A DNA stretch of 64,000 nucleotides. Origin: Winogradskyella pelagia (GTDB lineage Bacteria; Bacteroidota; Bacteroidia; Flavobacteriales; Flavobacteriaceae). The stretch spans positions 1 to 64,000 of the forward strand of contig NZ_JAGEVF010000013.1 in NCBI RefSeq assembly GCF_017581965.1, read 5' to 3'. Positions 35,011 through 43,468 of the stretch are shown piece after piece. Numbering within the stretch: the first letter of the stretch is position 1; every line of letters starts with the position of its first letter. Made by a program: the position numbers and the translations under genes. Below the pieces are notes generated by a model. That model did no database searches and was not told the DNA's origin. It saw only the letters and a program-made list of their open reading frames with translations.

Positions 35011-35134
35011 GTTGATAAATTAAGAAGTTAAACACAATAATCACTAATAGCAAGTGTTCAATAGCTTTCAAACTTTTACACGCTTTACATTAAAAAAGCC
35101 TGTTTCACTCAATTTATAATGTGACGAAATATGT

Positions 35135-35142
35135 TATTTTTG
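35135..35142 (+). promoter_or_regulatory. -7 box of the SurA-like operon (TATTTTTG)
   Basis: TANNTTTG match 50 bases before the first start codon (35193). No clear -33 TTG. Confidence 0.45.
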
Positions 35143-35192
35143 CCTTGCTTCAAGCAATTATGTTTAAACGTAAAAATTAAAAATTTATCCTA

Positions 35193-37133
35193 ATGAATAA
35201 ATTAAAGTTTTTGTTGGTCGGTACACTGGCATTTAATCTCATGTATGGTCAAGATAAAAACGAGGTTTTAATGACGGTTGATGAAGAGCCTATATTGGCT
35301 TCGGATTTTTTAAGAGTGTATAATAAAAACTTAGATCTTGTACAAGATGAGAGCCAGAAGGATATTGATGGCTATTTAGAATTATTTATTGAATATCAGC
35401 TAAAATTAAAGGAAGCTAAGCGCTTAAAATTAGATGAGGAAAGTAAATATATCAGGGAATTTGCCCGGTATAAACAACAACTAACTAAAAATTATTTATC
35501 AGAAAGTAAAGTGACTGAAGCTTTGGTAAATGAAGCTTATGAGCGCAGTAACATAGATATTAGTGCATCTCATGTTCTTGTAAGATTAGCTGAAACAGAA
35601 AAGGATACTTTAAAAGCCTATAGTGAGGTTTTGGCATTAAGGCAACGTGTATTGGATGAAGGTTTTGATAAGGTAAAAGCTGAGGTCCACAACGGCAAGA
35701 CAATTTTCTTAGAAGACCTCGGTTATTTTTCGGCATTTAAAATGGTTTACGATTTTGAAAACATGGCCTACAATACACCAGTTGGTGAGATATCTAAGCC
35801 ATTTAGAACACAATTTGGTTACCACGTTGTGCTTGTAAAGGACAGGCGCCAATCTCGTGGAACAATTACTGCTGCACACATAATGATAGCCCTAAATCAA
35901 AAAGATTCTACCCTTGTGCCAAAACAGCGTATCAATGAAATTTACGCTAAACTCAATCAAGGTGAAAGTTTTGAGTCTTTGGCAAAGCAGTTTTCTGATG
36001 ATAAGAGCTCGGCTCGCAATGGTGGAGAGTTAGCGCCATTTAAAAGTGGACAATTAAGCTCAGTTGAATTTGAAGATGAAGCTTTTGCTTTGCAACAAGA
36101 TGGAGATGTAAGCGAGCCATTTAAAACGGCTTATGGATGGCATATTGTAAAGCGTATTAAATTAGAGCCCAATAAACCCTTAGATGAAGTAAAACCCTTA
36201 TTAGAAAACAGAGTTAAGCGAGATTCTCGGTCAAAGCTTATTAACACGGCTATGGTTAAAGAATTAAAAAAGAGGTATAACATAGCATACAATGAGGGAG
36301 CCAAGGACGATTTTGAAGGATTAATCACCGAGGATTTTTATAAAGGACAATGGCAAATCCCTGATATAGTTGATAAAGACAAAATGATTTTTAGAATTAA
36401 CGACATAACCTTTACGTATGATCAATTTGGCAGGCACCTCACCGCAGCGCAGAGATTTTATACCAAGAGCAAGCCCGCTCCAAAAGTTATCATTGATAAG
36501 GAGTTTGATAGTTTTTTCGAGAAATCGATATTACAATTTAGAGAAGACAATCTCGAATTAGAAAATGAAGATTTCGCAAATATTCTTAAGGAATATAGAG
36601 ACGGCCTTTTATTGTTTGATCTTATGGAGAAGGAAATCTGGAACAAGGCAGCCAAGGATTCTGTAGGTCTTGTGGAATTCTACAATAAAAACTCACAACA
36701 CTATAAATGGCCAAAGCGATTAGATGTTGTTATGATAAGCTCGGCGAATAAGGATATTGCATCAAAAGCGCGTAAATTACTTAAATCTAATAAGAGTAAA
36801 GATGAGATTGCAGATAAGCTTAACTCAAAAGACACTCAGAATATTATTTTTACTAATGGAGTATTTCCATTAGACAGTGACAAATTACCTTTAAACTTAA
36901 AGGTAAAAAAAGGTATTTCCGAGATTTATGAACATAATGATGCTTACCATGTAATAAATGTTAAGTCCATTTTACCAGAAGGCTTAAAAACATTTGAAGA
37001 AGCTAAGGGCAGTGTTATCAACGATTATCAAACTCAATTAGAAGCAGAGTGGATAACAACTTTAAAATCGAGATTTGAGGTTACTATAAATGAAGAGTCT
37101 TTAGATGGAATTAAGAAAGAATTAAAAGACTAA
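35193..37133 (+). CDS. Peptidyl-prolyl isomerase, SurA/PpiD-like with two parvulin domains
   Basis: 646 residues. Signal peptide (ends near NLMYGQ), then a helical chaperone region (about 30-110), parvulin domain 1 (about 118-218, starting SASHVLVRLAE), parvulin domain 2 (about 225-330, AAHIMIALNQKD) and a long helical tail to 646. Role: periplasmic folding of outer-membrane and exported proteins. It begins a run of three related genes and a MoxR ATPase, all with gaps or overlaps under 60 bases. Confidence 0.87.
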   Translation: MNKLKFLLVGTLAFNLMYGQDKNEVLMTVDEEPILASDFLRVYNKNLDLVQDESQKDIDGYLELFIEYQLKLKEAKRLKLDEESKYIREFARYKQQLTKNYLSESKVTEALVNEAYERSNIDISASHVLVRLAETEKDTLKAYSEVLALRQRVLDEGFDKVKAEVHNGKTIFLEDLGYFSAFKMVYDFENMAYNTPVGEISKPFRTQFGYHVVLVKDRRQSRGTITAAHIMIALNQKDSTLVPKQRINEIYAKLNQGESFESLAKQFSDDKSSARNGGELAPFKSGQLSSVEFEDEAFALQQDGDVSEPFKTAYGWHIVKRIKLEPNKPLDEVKPLLENRVKRDSRSKLINTAMVKELKKRYNIAYNEGAKDDFEGLITEDFYKGQWQIPDIVDKDKMIFRINDITFTYDQFGRHLTAAQRFYTKSKPAPKVIIDKEFDSFFEKSILQFREDNLELENEDFANILKEYRDGLLLFDLMEKEIWNKAAKDSVGLVEFYNKNSQHYKWPKRLDVVMISSANKDIASKARKLLKSNKSKDEIADKLNSKDTQNIIFTNGVFPLDSDKLPLNLKVKKGISEIYEHNDAYHVINVKSILPEGLKTFEEAKGSVINDYQTQLEAEWITTLKSRFEVTINEESLDGIKKELKD

Positions 37134-37137
37134 TCAT

Positions 37138-37992
37138 TTGATAAAAAGGGTTTTATATACGTTAGTAGTTGGTATGGTCTTTTTGAGTTGCGATTTTTTT
37201 GAACCAAAAGAAGACAAAATACCTGTAGCACGCGTTAATGAAACTTATCTTTATACCGACGACGTTGAAGATGTTGTTCCCTTAGGTGCTAGCCGTCAAG
37301 ACAGTACTTTAATTATGAATGCCTACATAAATCGTTGGGCAAAACAACTTCTTTTAATGGAAGGCGCTTTGCAAAATCTCCCAGAACGGCAACAAATAGA
37401 GTTTTCTAAACTAATTGACCAATACAAAAGCGATCTGTACACCAAGGCCTATTTGGAAGCTCTGGTCAAAAAAAGTATCGACACTTTGGTTGACCCAGAA
37501 GAGGCAGAGCAATTTTATGAGGTCAACAAAGAGTCCTATAAATTGAACGACGATCTAATTAAGTTTAGGTATATCAGTATGCCATTGAACCCAATTAATT
37601 TAGATACCATAAAAAAAAGATTCAAAAGGTTTGAGCAAAAAGATCAACGCTATTTAGATTCTATTTCCGTACAATTTAAATCTTACTTACTTAATGACTC
37701 TATTTGGGTAAAATTGAGCAATGTAGTAGATAAGGTTTCTGTTGTCAACGCTAATAATAAAGAGCAATTGTTAAAAAAAACTAATTTCTTACAACTCAAA
37801 GATTCAATAAACCTATATTTGATGCAAGTGAATGATGTACGATTACGGAATGATTACGCACCGCTAGAATACGTTAATTCTTCAATACAACAGATTGTTA
37901 TTAATAAGCGCAAGTTGGAGCTAATAAAACAACTGGAAAATGAGATTACAAAAGATGCTATTAAAAACAAACAATTTGAAATTTACAATTAG
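37138..37992 (+). CDS. SurA-like lipoprotein lacking a parvulin domain
   Basis: 284 residues. TTG start at 37138, five bases after the previous gene; signal peptide with lipobox FLSCD. The N-terminal helical part (VARVNETYLYTDDVEDVVP; AYINRWAKQLLLMEGAL) resembles SurA chaperone segments, but no parvulin motif is seen. It may act as a chaperone only, partnering the two neighbours. The end overlaps the next gene by about 50 bases. Confidence 0.7.
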   Translation: MIKRVLYTLVVGMVFLSCDFFEPKEDKIPVARVNETYLYTDDVEDVVPLGASRQDSTLIMNAYINRWAKQLLLMEGALQNLPERQQIEFSKLIDQYKSDLYTKAYLEALVKKSIDTLVDPEEAEQFYEVNKESYKLNDDLIKFRYISMPLNPINLDTIKKRFKRFEQKDQRYLDSISVQFKSYLLNDSIWVKLSNVVDKVSVVNANNKEQLLKKTNFLQLKDSINLYLMQVNDVRLRNDYAPLEYVNSSIQQIVINKRKLELIKQLENEITKDAIKNKQFEIYN

Positions 37993-39394
37993 TCTTTGTC
38001 TTATGCTTTGTATTACTGCAATGGCAGATTTACGAGCACAAGAAATAATCCCAGATGAAAAGCCTGAAATAAAGCAAGACAGTACTGAAATTGATCCGAC
38101 AAAAATTAAGGCAGAAGGCGTTGCTGCTGTAGTTGGGGAGTTCATAATTTTAGAATCTGATTTAAATAGAGAAATCGCTCAATTAGAAGCTCAAGGTGCA
38201 GACTTAGAAGGTGTAACCCGTTGTGAGTTGTTCGGTAGATTATTAGAGCAAAAACTATATGCACACCAAGCCATTCAAGATAGTGTTATGGTTAATGAAC
38301 TCTACATACAATCTTTGGTAGAGCAACAAATACAAGGCATACTTGCCCAAACTAATGGCGATATGGAGGGTATGCTCAAGTTCTACAAAAAGGATTCTGA
38401 AGAAGCCTTAAGGGAAGAGATGTTTGAAATTAATAAGAATGGTTATCTAGCCAAGGAAATGCAGGATAAGGTTATCAGTGAAATTGAGATAACACCAGAG
38501 GAGGTAAGAACATTTTTTAATGATATCCCAAAAGACGAGCGCCCCACCTTTGGTACAGAACTGAAAATTGCTCAAATTGTGGTTATTCCAGAGGTTACTC
38601 AACAAGCCAAGCAAGCGGTTATAGATAAGTTAAACGGATTTAAGAAAGACGTTGAAGAGAACGGCTCTAGTTTTACCACTAAAGTTTTATTCTACACCGA
38701 TGATGCAGCATCAAAACCAAATGGTGGTTTGTACACTTTAAATAGGAAACGTCCAAGAATGGTAAAAGAATTTAGGGATGTGGCCTTCTCCTTGCAAGAA
38801 GGTGAAATTTCAGAACCATTTGAAACGGATTTTGGATATCATATTATTTTATTAGAAAAGATTAGAGGTCAAGAGTACGACGTTAGACATATCTTGCTTC
38901 GACCAGAACTGACGGCAGATGCCGTTCAAAAGGCAAAGGACGAAATTGAAAAGGTGCGCAAAATGATAGTAGATGGTGAGGTTTCTTTTGCCGAGGCTGC
39001 ACGAGAATTCAGTGATGAAGAAGAAACTAAATTTGAAGGCGGACAATTAATGAATCCCGTAACTCAAGATTTTAATTTTGAATTGACTAAAATGGAACCA
39101 GAATTATATGCTCAAATTCAGAACTTAAAGGATAATGAGGTGAGTGAAATATTTCAGGACGAAGATCGTATCAACAGATTGAAGTTTAAAATTTTAACCG
39201 TTACTGATAGAATTGATGATCACGAGGCTGACTTTGCAAGAGATTATTTGAAAATTAAAGAATTAGCACTTCAAGACAAACAGATAAAGGCTATTGAGAA
39301 ATGGCAAGAGCAAACCATTATAGATACCTATATTAAGGTTAACGGAGAATATAGGGATTGTGAGTTTCAAAGTAACTGGTTAAAAAATCAATAG
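37940..39394 (+). CDS. SurA-like periplasmic peptidyl-prolyl isomerase
   Basis: 484 residues. Signal peptide ending near ADLRAQ, N-terminal chaperone domain (VAAVVGEFIILESDLNREI, the SurA-like opening), parvulin domain 1 (about 175-285, FGTELKIAQIVVIPEV) and domain 2 (about 300-400, DVRHILLRPEL). Expected role: outer-membrane protein biogenesis. The start could be ATG 37940 or the in-frame ATG at 37955; either overlaps the upstream lipoprotein gene. moxR follows after 3 bases. Confidence 0.88.
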   Translation: MRLQKMLLKTNNLKFTISLCLMLCITAMADLRAQEIIPDEKPEIKQDSTEIDPTKIKAEGVAAVVGEFIILESDLNREIAQLEAQGADLEGVTRCELFGRLLEQKLYAHQAIQDSVMVNELYIQSLVEQQIQGILAQTNGDMEGMLKFYKKDSEEALREEMFEINKNGYLAKEMQDKVISEIEITPEEVRTFFNDIPKDERPTFGTELKIAQIVVIPEVTQQAKQAVIDKLNGFKKDVEENGSSFTTKVLFYTDDAASKPNGGLYTLNRKRPRMVKEFRDVAFSLQEGEISEPFETDFGYHIILLEKIRGQEYDVRHILLRPELTADAVQKAKDEIEKVRKMIVDGEVSFAEAAREFSDEEETKFEGGQLMNPVTQDFNFELTKMEPELYAQIQNLKDNEVSEIFQDEDRINRLKFKILTVTDRIDDHEADFARDYLKIKELALQDKQIKAIEKWQEQTIIDTYIKVNGEYRDCEFQSNWLKNQ

Positions 39395-39397
39395 TAC

Positions 39398-40351
39398 ATG
39401 TCTGATGTTCAATTAATCGAATCTTTCGTTAAAAAATACGAAGTACTAAAAGAAGAGATTTCAAAAGTCATTATTGGTCAAGAAGAAGTTATAGACCAAA
39501 TTCTTATATCTATTTTTTCTGGTGGGCATTCTCTCTTAATCGGAGTTCCTGGTCTGGCAAAAACTTTAATGGTCAATACAATTGCCCAAGCCTTAGGATT
39601 AGATTTCAAGCGTATTCAGTTTACGCCGGATCTAATGCCGAGTGATATTTTGGGAAGTGAAATATTGGATGAAGATCGTAAATTTAAATTTATAAAAGGG
39701 CCCATTTTTGCTAATATCATATTGGCAGATGAAATAAATAGAACACCACCTAAAACCCAAGCTGCATTACTTGAAGCTATGCAAGAGCGTGCAGTGACTA
39801 TTGCAGGGCATCAATACAAGTTAAGCTTACCTTATTTTGTATTAGCCACACAAAATCCCATTGAGCAGGAGGGAACCTACCCATTACCCGAAGCGCAATT
39901 AGACCGTTTTATGTTTGCGATTAAACTGGAGTATCCGTCCTTTAAAGAAGAGGTAGAGGTGGTAAAAGCTACTACTACAGATTTGCAATTAACCGTGAAC
40001 GCCTTGTTTTCAGGACAAGAAATTATGGATTTTCAGAATGTTATAAGACGTATCCCAGTTGCAGATAATGTTGTAGAATATGCTGTTACTCTTGTAGGGA
40101 AAACGAGGCCAAATGCTAATACAGCTGCAGATATAGTTAAAGAATTTGTAGATTGGGGAGCAGGACCTCGTGCATCACAAAACCTTATTCTTGCAGCAAA
40201 GACACACGCAGCTAGCAAAGGGAAATTCTCGCCAGACATTGAAGATATACAAGCAATTGCTACTGGAATTTTACGGCACAGAATTATAAAAAATTATAAG
40301 GCTGAAGCCGAAGGTGTCACAGATGAGAAAATCATTGAAAGTCTATACTAG
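39398..40351 (+). CDS. MoxR family AAA+ ATPase
   Basis: 317 residues, cytosolic. Walker A-type GVPGLAKTLM, Walker B ILADEINRTPPKTQAALLEAM, sensor and arginine-finger regions (YFVLATQNPIEQEGTYPLPEAQLDRF in parts). MoxR proteins usually sit with DUF58 and VWA genes; here those partners are absent and the gene ends the SurA-like operon, so it may act on cell-envelope protein assembly. The 3' end overlaps the convergent sco gene by 4 bases. Confidence 0.9.
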   Translation: MSDVQLIESFVKKYEVLKEEISKVIIGQEEVIDQILISIFSGGHSLLIGVPGLAKTLMVNTIAQALGLDFKRIQFTPDLMPSDILGSEILDEDRKFKFIKGPIFANIILADEINRTPPKTQAALLEAMQERAVTIAGHQYKLSLPYFVLATQNPIEQEGTYPLPEAQLDRFMFAIKLEYPSFKEEVEVVKATTTDLQLTVNALFSGQEIMDFQNVIRRIPVADNVVEYAVTLVGKTRPNANTAADIVKEFVDWGAGPRASQNLILAAKTHAASKGKFSPDIEDIQAIATGILRHRIIKNYKAEAEGVTDEKIIESLY

Positions 40352-40944
40352 TTTAAAAGTAAATTAATATCGTTTTTTAAACGTACAATGTCTGCATTCG
40401 TTAGGGCATTGTAAAATCCTCTGATTTGTTGTTTATTATCTATTAAGGTAAGGTAACTACTGTGATAAAAATCTGTTTCGTCATCATTGGCTCTAATGTT
40501 GGTCATCAATTGTTTAGCCTGTGCTTCTGTTTGTACCTTTGGTGCTCTTAAAAATTGCCATTTCTTATGAGGGATGCCTGTGGCTTTAGCATACTCTTTT
40601 AAAATTTCTACAGAATCATTTTTAAAATCAATGGTGTGCGATATTAGCATTAGGTTTTCTGCTTCGGAAAATTCCTGAGCTACATCAATTAGGGTTTTTC
40701 GCATTGGCGGACAAATACTTGGACATCGTGTGAAGAAAAAATTGGCGATTACAACTTTTCCTTCTAAATCCCTAGTGGTAAAACTCTGGCCCAATTCATT
40801 TGTGAAAACATCTTCTTTATAGGAAACGGAATAATAGTCTTTGGTTCCTGAATCATTAATGGTGTAGCTAAGTATAGGTAGCTCATTTTCAATTGATTTA
40901 CAACTTACACTAATCAGAAAAATGAGAAATACAGAAAGACGCAT
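40348..40944 (-). CDS. SCO1/SenC family protein (copper chaperone/thiol protein)
   Basis: 198 residues. Lipoprotein signal with Cys15 (ISVSCK), thioredoxin-like fold with the copper-binding CxxxC (Cys74, Cys78 in FTRCPSICPP) and a downstream His (near 161, DFYHSSY) in the usual Sco position. Sco proteins carry Cu to cytochrome oxidase or reduce its thiols. The start ATG overlaps the stop of the PHM-like gene (TAATG), linking it to that protein rather than to an oxidase operon. Confidence 0.87.
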   Translation of the reverse strand: MRLSVFLIFLISVSCKSIENELPILSYTINDSGTKDYYSVSYKEDVFTNELGQSFTTRDLEGKVVIANFFFTRCPSICPPMRKTLIDVAQEFSEAENLMLISHTIDFKNDSVEILKEYAKATGIPHKKWQFLRAPKVQTEAQAKQLMTNIRANDDETDFYHSSYLTLIDNKQQIRGFYNALTNADIVRLKNDINLLLN

Positions 40945-42092
40945 TAGTTAGAAGGCTTGTAGGATTTGAGTTTACTATCCATTTCTTTATCATACAAAAA
41001 AACAAACATGCTTGCCATCATATCTTGATTTACATCTGTCGTATTATTGGTTTCCAAAACCAGTTCGTAATCTTCATCTGGAAATAACATGATACCTTTT
41101 TCACTGGAAAAATAAGATACAGATTTAAGTCCTATTTTATCGTTATAATTTTCAGCTACAGCAGTAAACAGGGTCGTATCCTGCGTTTTATTCCTAAGGG
41201 AAAGTGATTCCGCAAAAGGATGAACATGTGAGGAAATAGCATGCATTGTTGTACTGTCTTTTAACTTAAGCTGTTCTGTTATAGTGTAGCGATAAGTAGC
41301 CTTTCCAGGGAAAATCACCCAATGGCCAGAAAGTGATTTGCCATCTTCATTGACATAACTGTGATTTTTGGTTTCCACTGGAAGGCACATGTTTGGATTA
41401 TTATCTGTTGGGCCATCAAACGGATTTTCAGAATCATAGGGCAACATAATGAAAGCCGTTTTGCTCATCAAGGGTTTGATTGATGTTTCATGTTCTCTAA
41501 ACCTAAGTGTTATATCGTGTTTTAAGGTAAAGGCATCACCTTTGATATTGTGATTTAAGGATTGTGTGGCTAAAAACAAATTTTCGTCTGTAAATATTGG
41601 AAAACCAAAGCCTTGTGGTAAACTATAGCTTTCAATCCCATGGCTCATTGATGTGAGCCTAGGATATTGTTCTCCAATCCTATGATTAAGGTTCCACTTA
41701 CCATAATGTTCACCATCATAAAAATCTATATTGGTATGGCAAATATAATCGTCTGAAAGTTGATCAACTTCGTTGGTGCTCAACGCTTTTGTTTCAAAAG
41801 ATGTAATCCATACTAAATCGCTTCTACTCTCATCTAAACGGAAAGACTGCATTACTTTTGGGCCCTCCATAGATTTGTAAATATTGTCAATAACCAAAGT
41901 TGGAGTAACCAGCCGAATACCTTTATCCAAAGGTATAATATTCCATCGCTCGTCTACAATGCCTAAACCATGATATAATTTGGTCTTAATTATGGCTTTA
42001 TGCCTATTGGGAAGTTTTAAATAATATATACCACCAACTATCGTAAGTAAAACTATGAATAGCGTCGTATATTTTAGTATTTTGTTCTTCAT
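40944..42092 (-). CDS. Membrane-anchored PHM-like putative copper protein
   Basis: About 382 residues (an upstream ATG at 42107 would give 387, and the residue numbers here follow that form). One N-terminal helix (TLFIVLLTIVGGIYYL), the rest extracytoplasmic. The order of motifs parallels the two-domain copper type II ascorbate-dependent monooxygenase (PHM) fold: CHTNIDFY (His124), PQGFGFPIF then a His at 186, KTAFIML, WVIFPG, an HxH at 294-296 in ISSHVHPF, and DMMASMFVF with Met364 in the place of the PHM CuM Met. The CuH site looks incomplete. Shared TAATG with sco supports a copper link. The family call is by eye, so moderate certainty only. Confidence 0.55.
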   Translation of the reverse strand: MKNKILKYTTLFIVLLTIVGGIYYLKLPNRHKAIIKTKLYHGLGIVDERWNIIPLDKGIRLVTPTLVIDNIYKSMEGPKVMQSFRLDESRSDLVWITSFETKALSTNEVDQLSDDYICHTNIDFYDGEHYGKWNLNHRIGEQYPRLTSMSHGIESYSLPQGFGFPIFTDENLFLATQSLNHNIKGDAFTLKHDITLRFREHETSIKPLMSKTAFIMLPYDSENPFDGPTDNNPNMCLPVETKNHSYVNEDGKSLSGHWVIFPGKATYRYTITEQLKLKDSTTMHAISSHVHPFAESLSLRNKTQDTTLFTAVAENYNDKIGLKSVSYFSSEKGIMLFPDEDYELVLETNNTTDVNQDMMASMFVFLYDKEMDSKLKSYKPSN

Positions 42093-42128
42093 TCTATCGG
42101 CTTCCAAAACAAAACTAAGGCTTTTTTT

Positions 42129-43265
42129 ATGCGAATAGATTATGATAAACGAATTTTTGGCTTGGATATCATGAGGGCAACAGCCATAGTCATGGTCATG
42201 TGTTCACATATTCTTTGGATTGCACCAGATATGAGAGGTATTACAAGAAATCTCTTTGGTATTTTCGGGATTTTAGGAGTGGATATTTTTTTCGTGCTTA
42301 GCGGATTTCTTATCGGAAGAATTCTCTACCGAATGTATACGACTAAAGATTTCAGCTTTAAACAAGTTAGATACTTTTGGGTGCGACGTTGGTTTAGAAC
42401 TTTACCAAATTATTATCTCACCTTAATCTTAAATATTCTATTAGCCGTTTACATAGGCAACCAGCTGCCAGAAGCACTGTGGAAATACGGTTTGTTCCTT
42501 CACAATTTCAGTGCTCAATTACCATGGTTTTTCCCTGAATCGTGGAGCTTATCAGTTGAGGAGTTTGCTTATATCTTAGGACCTTTATTACTGTATTTAG
42601 TTTTGTTTTTCAAAAGAAAAACTCCCAGACCTCGTCTGTTTTTAATTGTAACCTTGTTCATTTTAGTAGTGTTTTTACTCAGCAAGTTGTGGTATAATCA
42701 CAATCAAGAGATTAGACATATGAGGCATTGGTCTCTTAATGTAAAATCGATTGTTATTTATAGAATAGATACTATTTATTACGGTGTTTTGGCAGCATAT
42801 ATTTCGGTTATAAAGCCAAAAGTTTGGTATAAACTGAGATATCTGGCCTTTGGAGTTGGTATTTTGGTCTTTATTGCAATTAATTTTCTAATTCCGATTA
42901 AACAATGGGTCATAACAGAACATCCTGCATTCTGGAATGTATGGTACTTCATAATTAAATCTATTTCAATTGCCTTAACCTTACCATTATTTAGCCAGAT
43001 TCAATCCGCAAGTAAGTGGATTGAGGTGCCAATTACCTATATAAGCATTTTGTCCTATGCCATATATGTGTTGCATTATTCCATTATTATGCAACTGATG
43101 AAGCATTTTATCCCTTCAGAAACTATGGCAGGTTTGGATTTGGTGGTATATATCTTGGTTTATGTATTGATTACATTCTTGTCAGCATATATCCTGTATC
43201 GTTTATATGAAAAACCGATGACCGATTTAAGAGACTTACCTAAAATCAAGGATAATTTTAAATAA
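42129..43265 (+). CDS. Acyltransferase family 3 membrane protein (OafA-like)
   Basis: 378 residues, about ten membrane helices. Starts with the typical RIDYDKRIFGLDIMRATAIVMVMCSH, whose His is the conserved catalytic position of acyltransferase-3 proteins, followed by FFVLSGFLIGRIL and WSLSVEEFAY. Expected role: O-acylation of a surface polysaccharide or lipid using a membrane-side acyl donor. No C-terminal SGNH domain. Divergent from the PHM-like gene with only 36 bases between them. Confidence 0.87.
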   Translation: MRIDYDKRIFGLDIMRATAIVMVMCSHILWIAPDMRGITRNLFGIFGILGVDIFFVLSGFLIGRILYRMYTTKDFSFKQVRYFWVRRWFRTLPNYYLTLILNILLAVYIGNQLPEALWKYGLFLHNFSAQLPWFFPESWSLSVEEFAYILGPLLLYLVLFFKRKTPRPRLFLIVTLFILVVFLLSKLWYNHNQEIRHMRHWSLNVKSIVIYRIDTIYYGVLAAYISVIKPKVWYKLRYLAFGVGILVFIAINFLIPIKQWVITEHPAFWNVWYFIIKSISIALTLPLFSQIQSASKWIEVPITYISILSYAIYVLHYSIIMQLMKHFIPSETMAGLDLVVYILVYVLITFLSAYILYRLYEKPMTDLRDLPKIKDNFK

Positions 43266-43406
43266 CCCCTTTTTGTTAAACTCTTAATATATCACATCCA
43301 TAGTTGTGATATACTTAATATTTTCTCGATAAAATTGAGTTTTATTGATTTAAATTCAGTGATTAACAGTTTTCATTACATATTTTAAAATCTGCTTAAA
43401 AATTTG

Positions 43407-43414
43407 TAATTTTG
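43407..43414 (+). promoter_or_regulatory. -7 box of aconitase (TAATTTTG)
   Basis: Exact TANNTTTG 54 bases before the start codon, in a 200-base intergenic region. No -33 TTG at the normal distance. Confidence 0.45.
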
Positions 43415-43468
43415 CGACCCTTACAATAAGGTAGAAAAATAGAATTATTCACTAAATAAATCACATCT

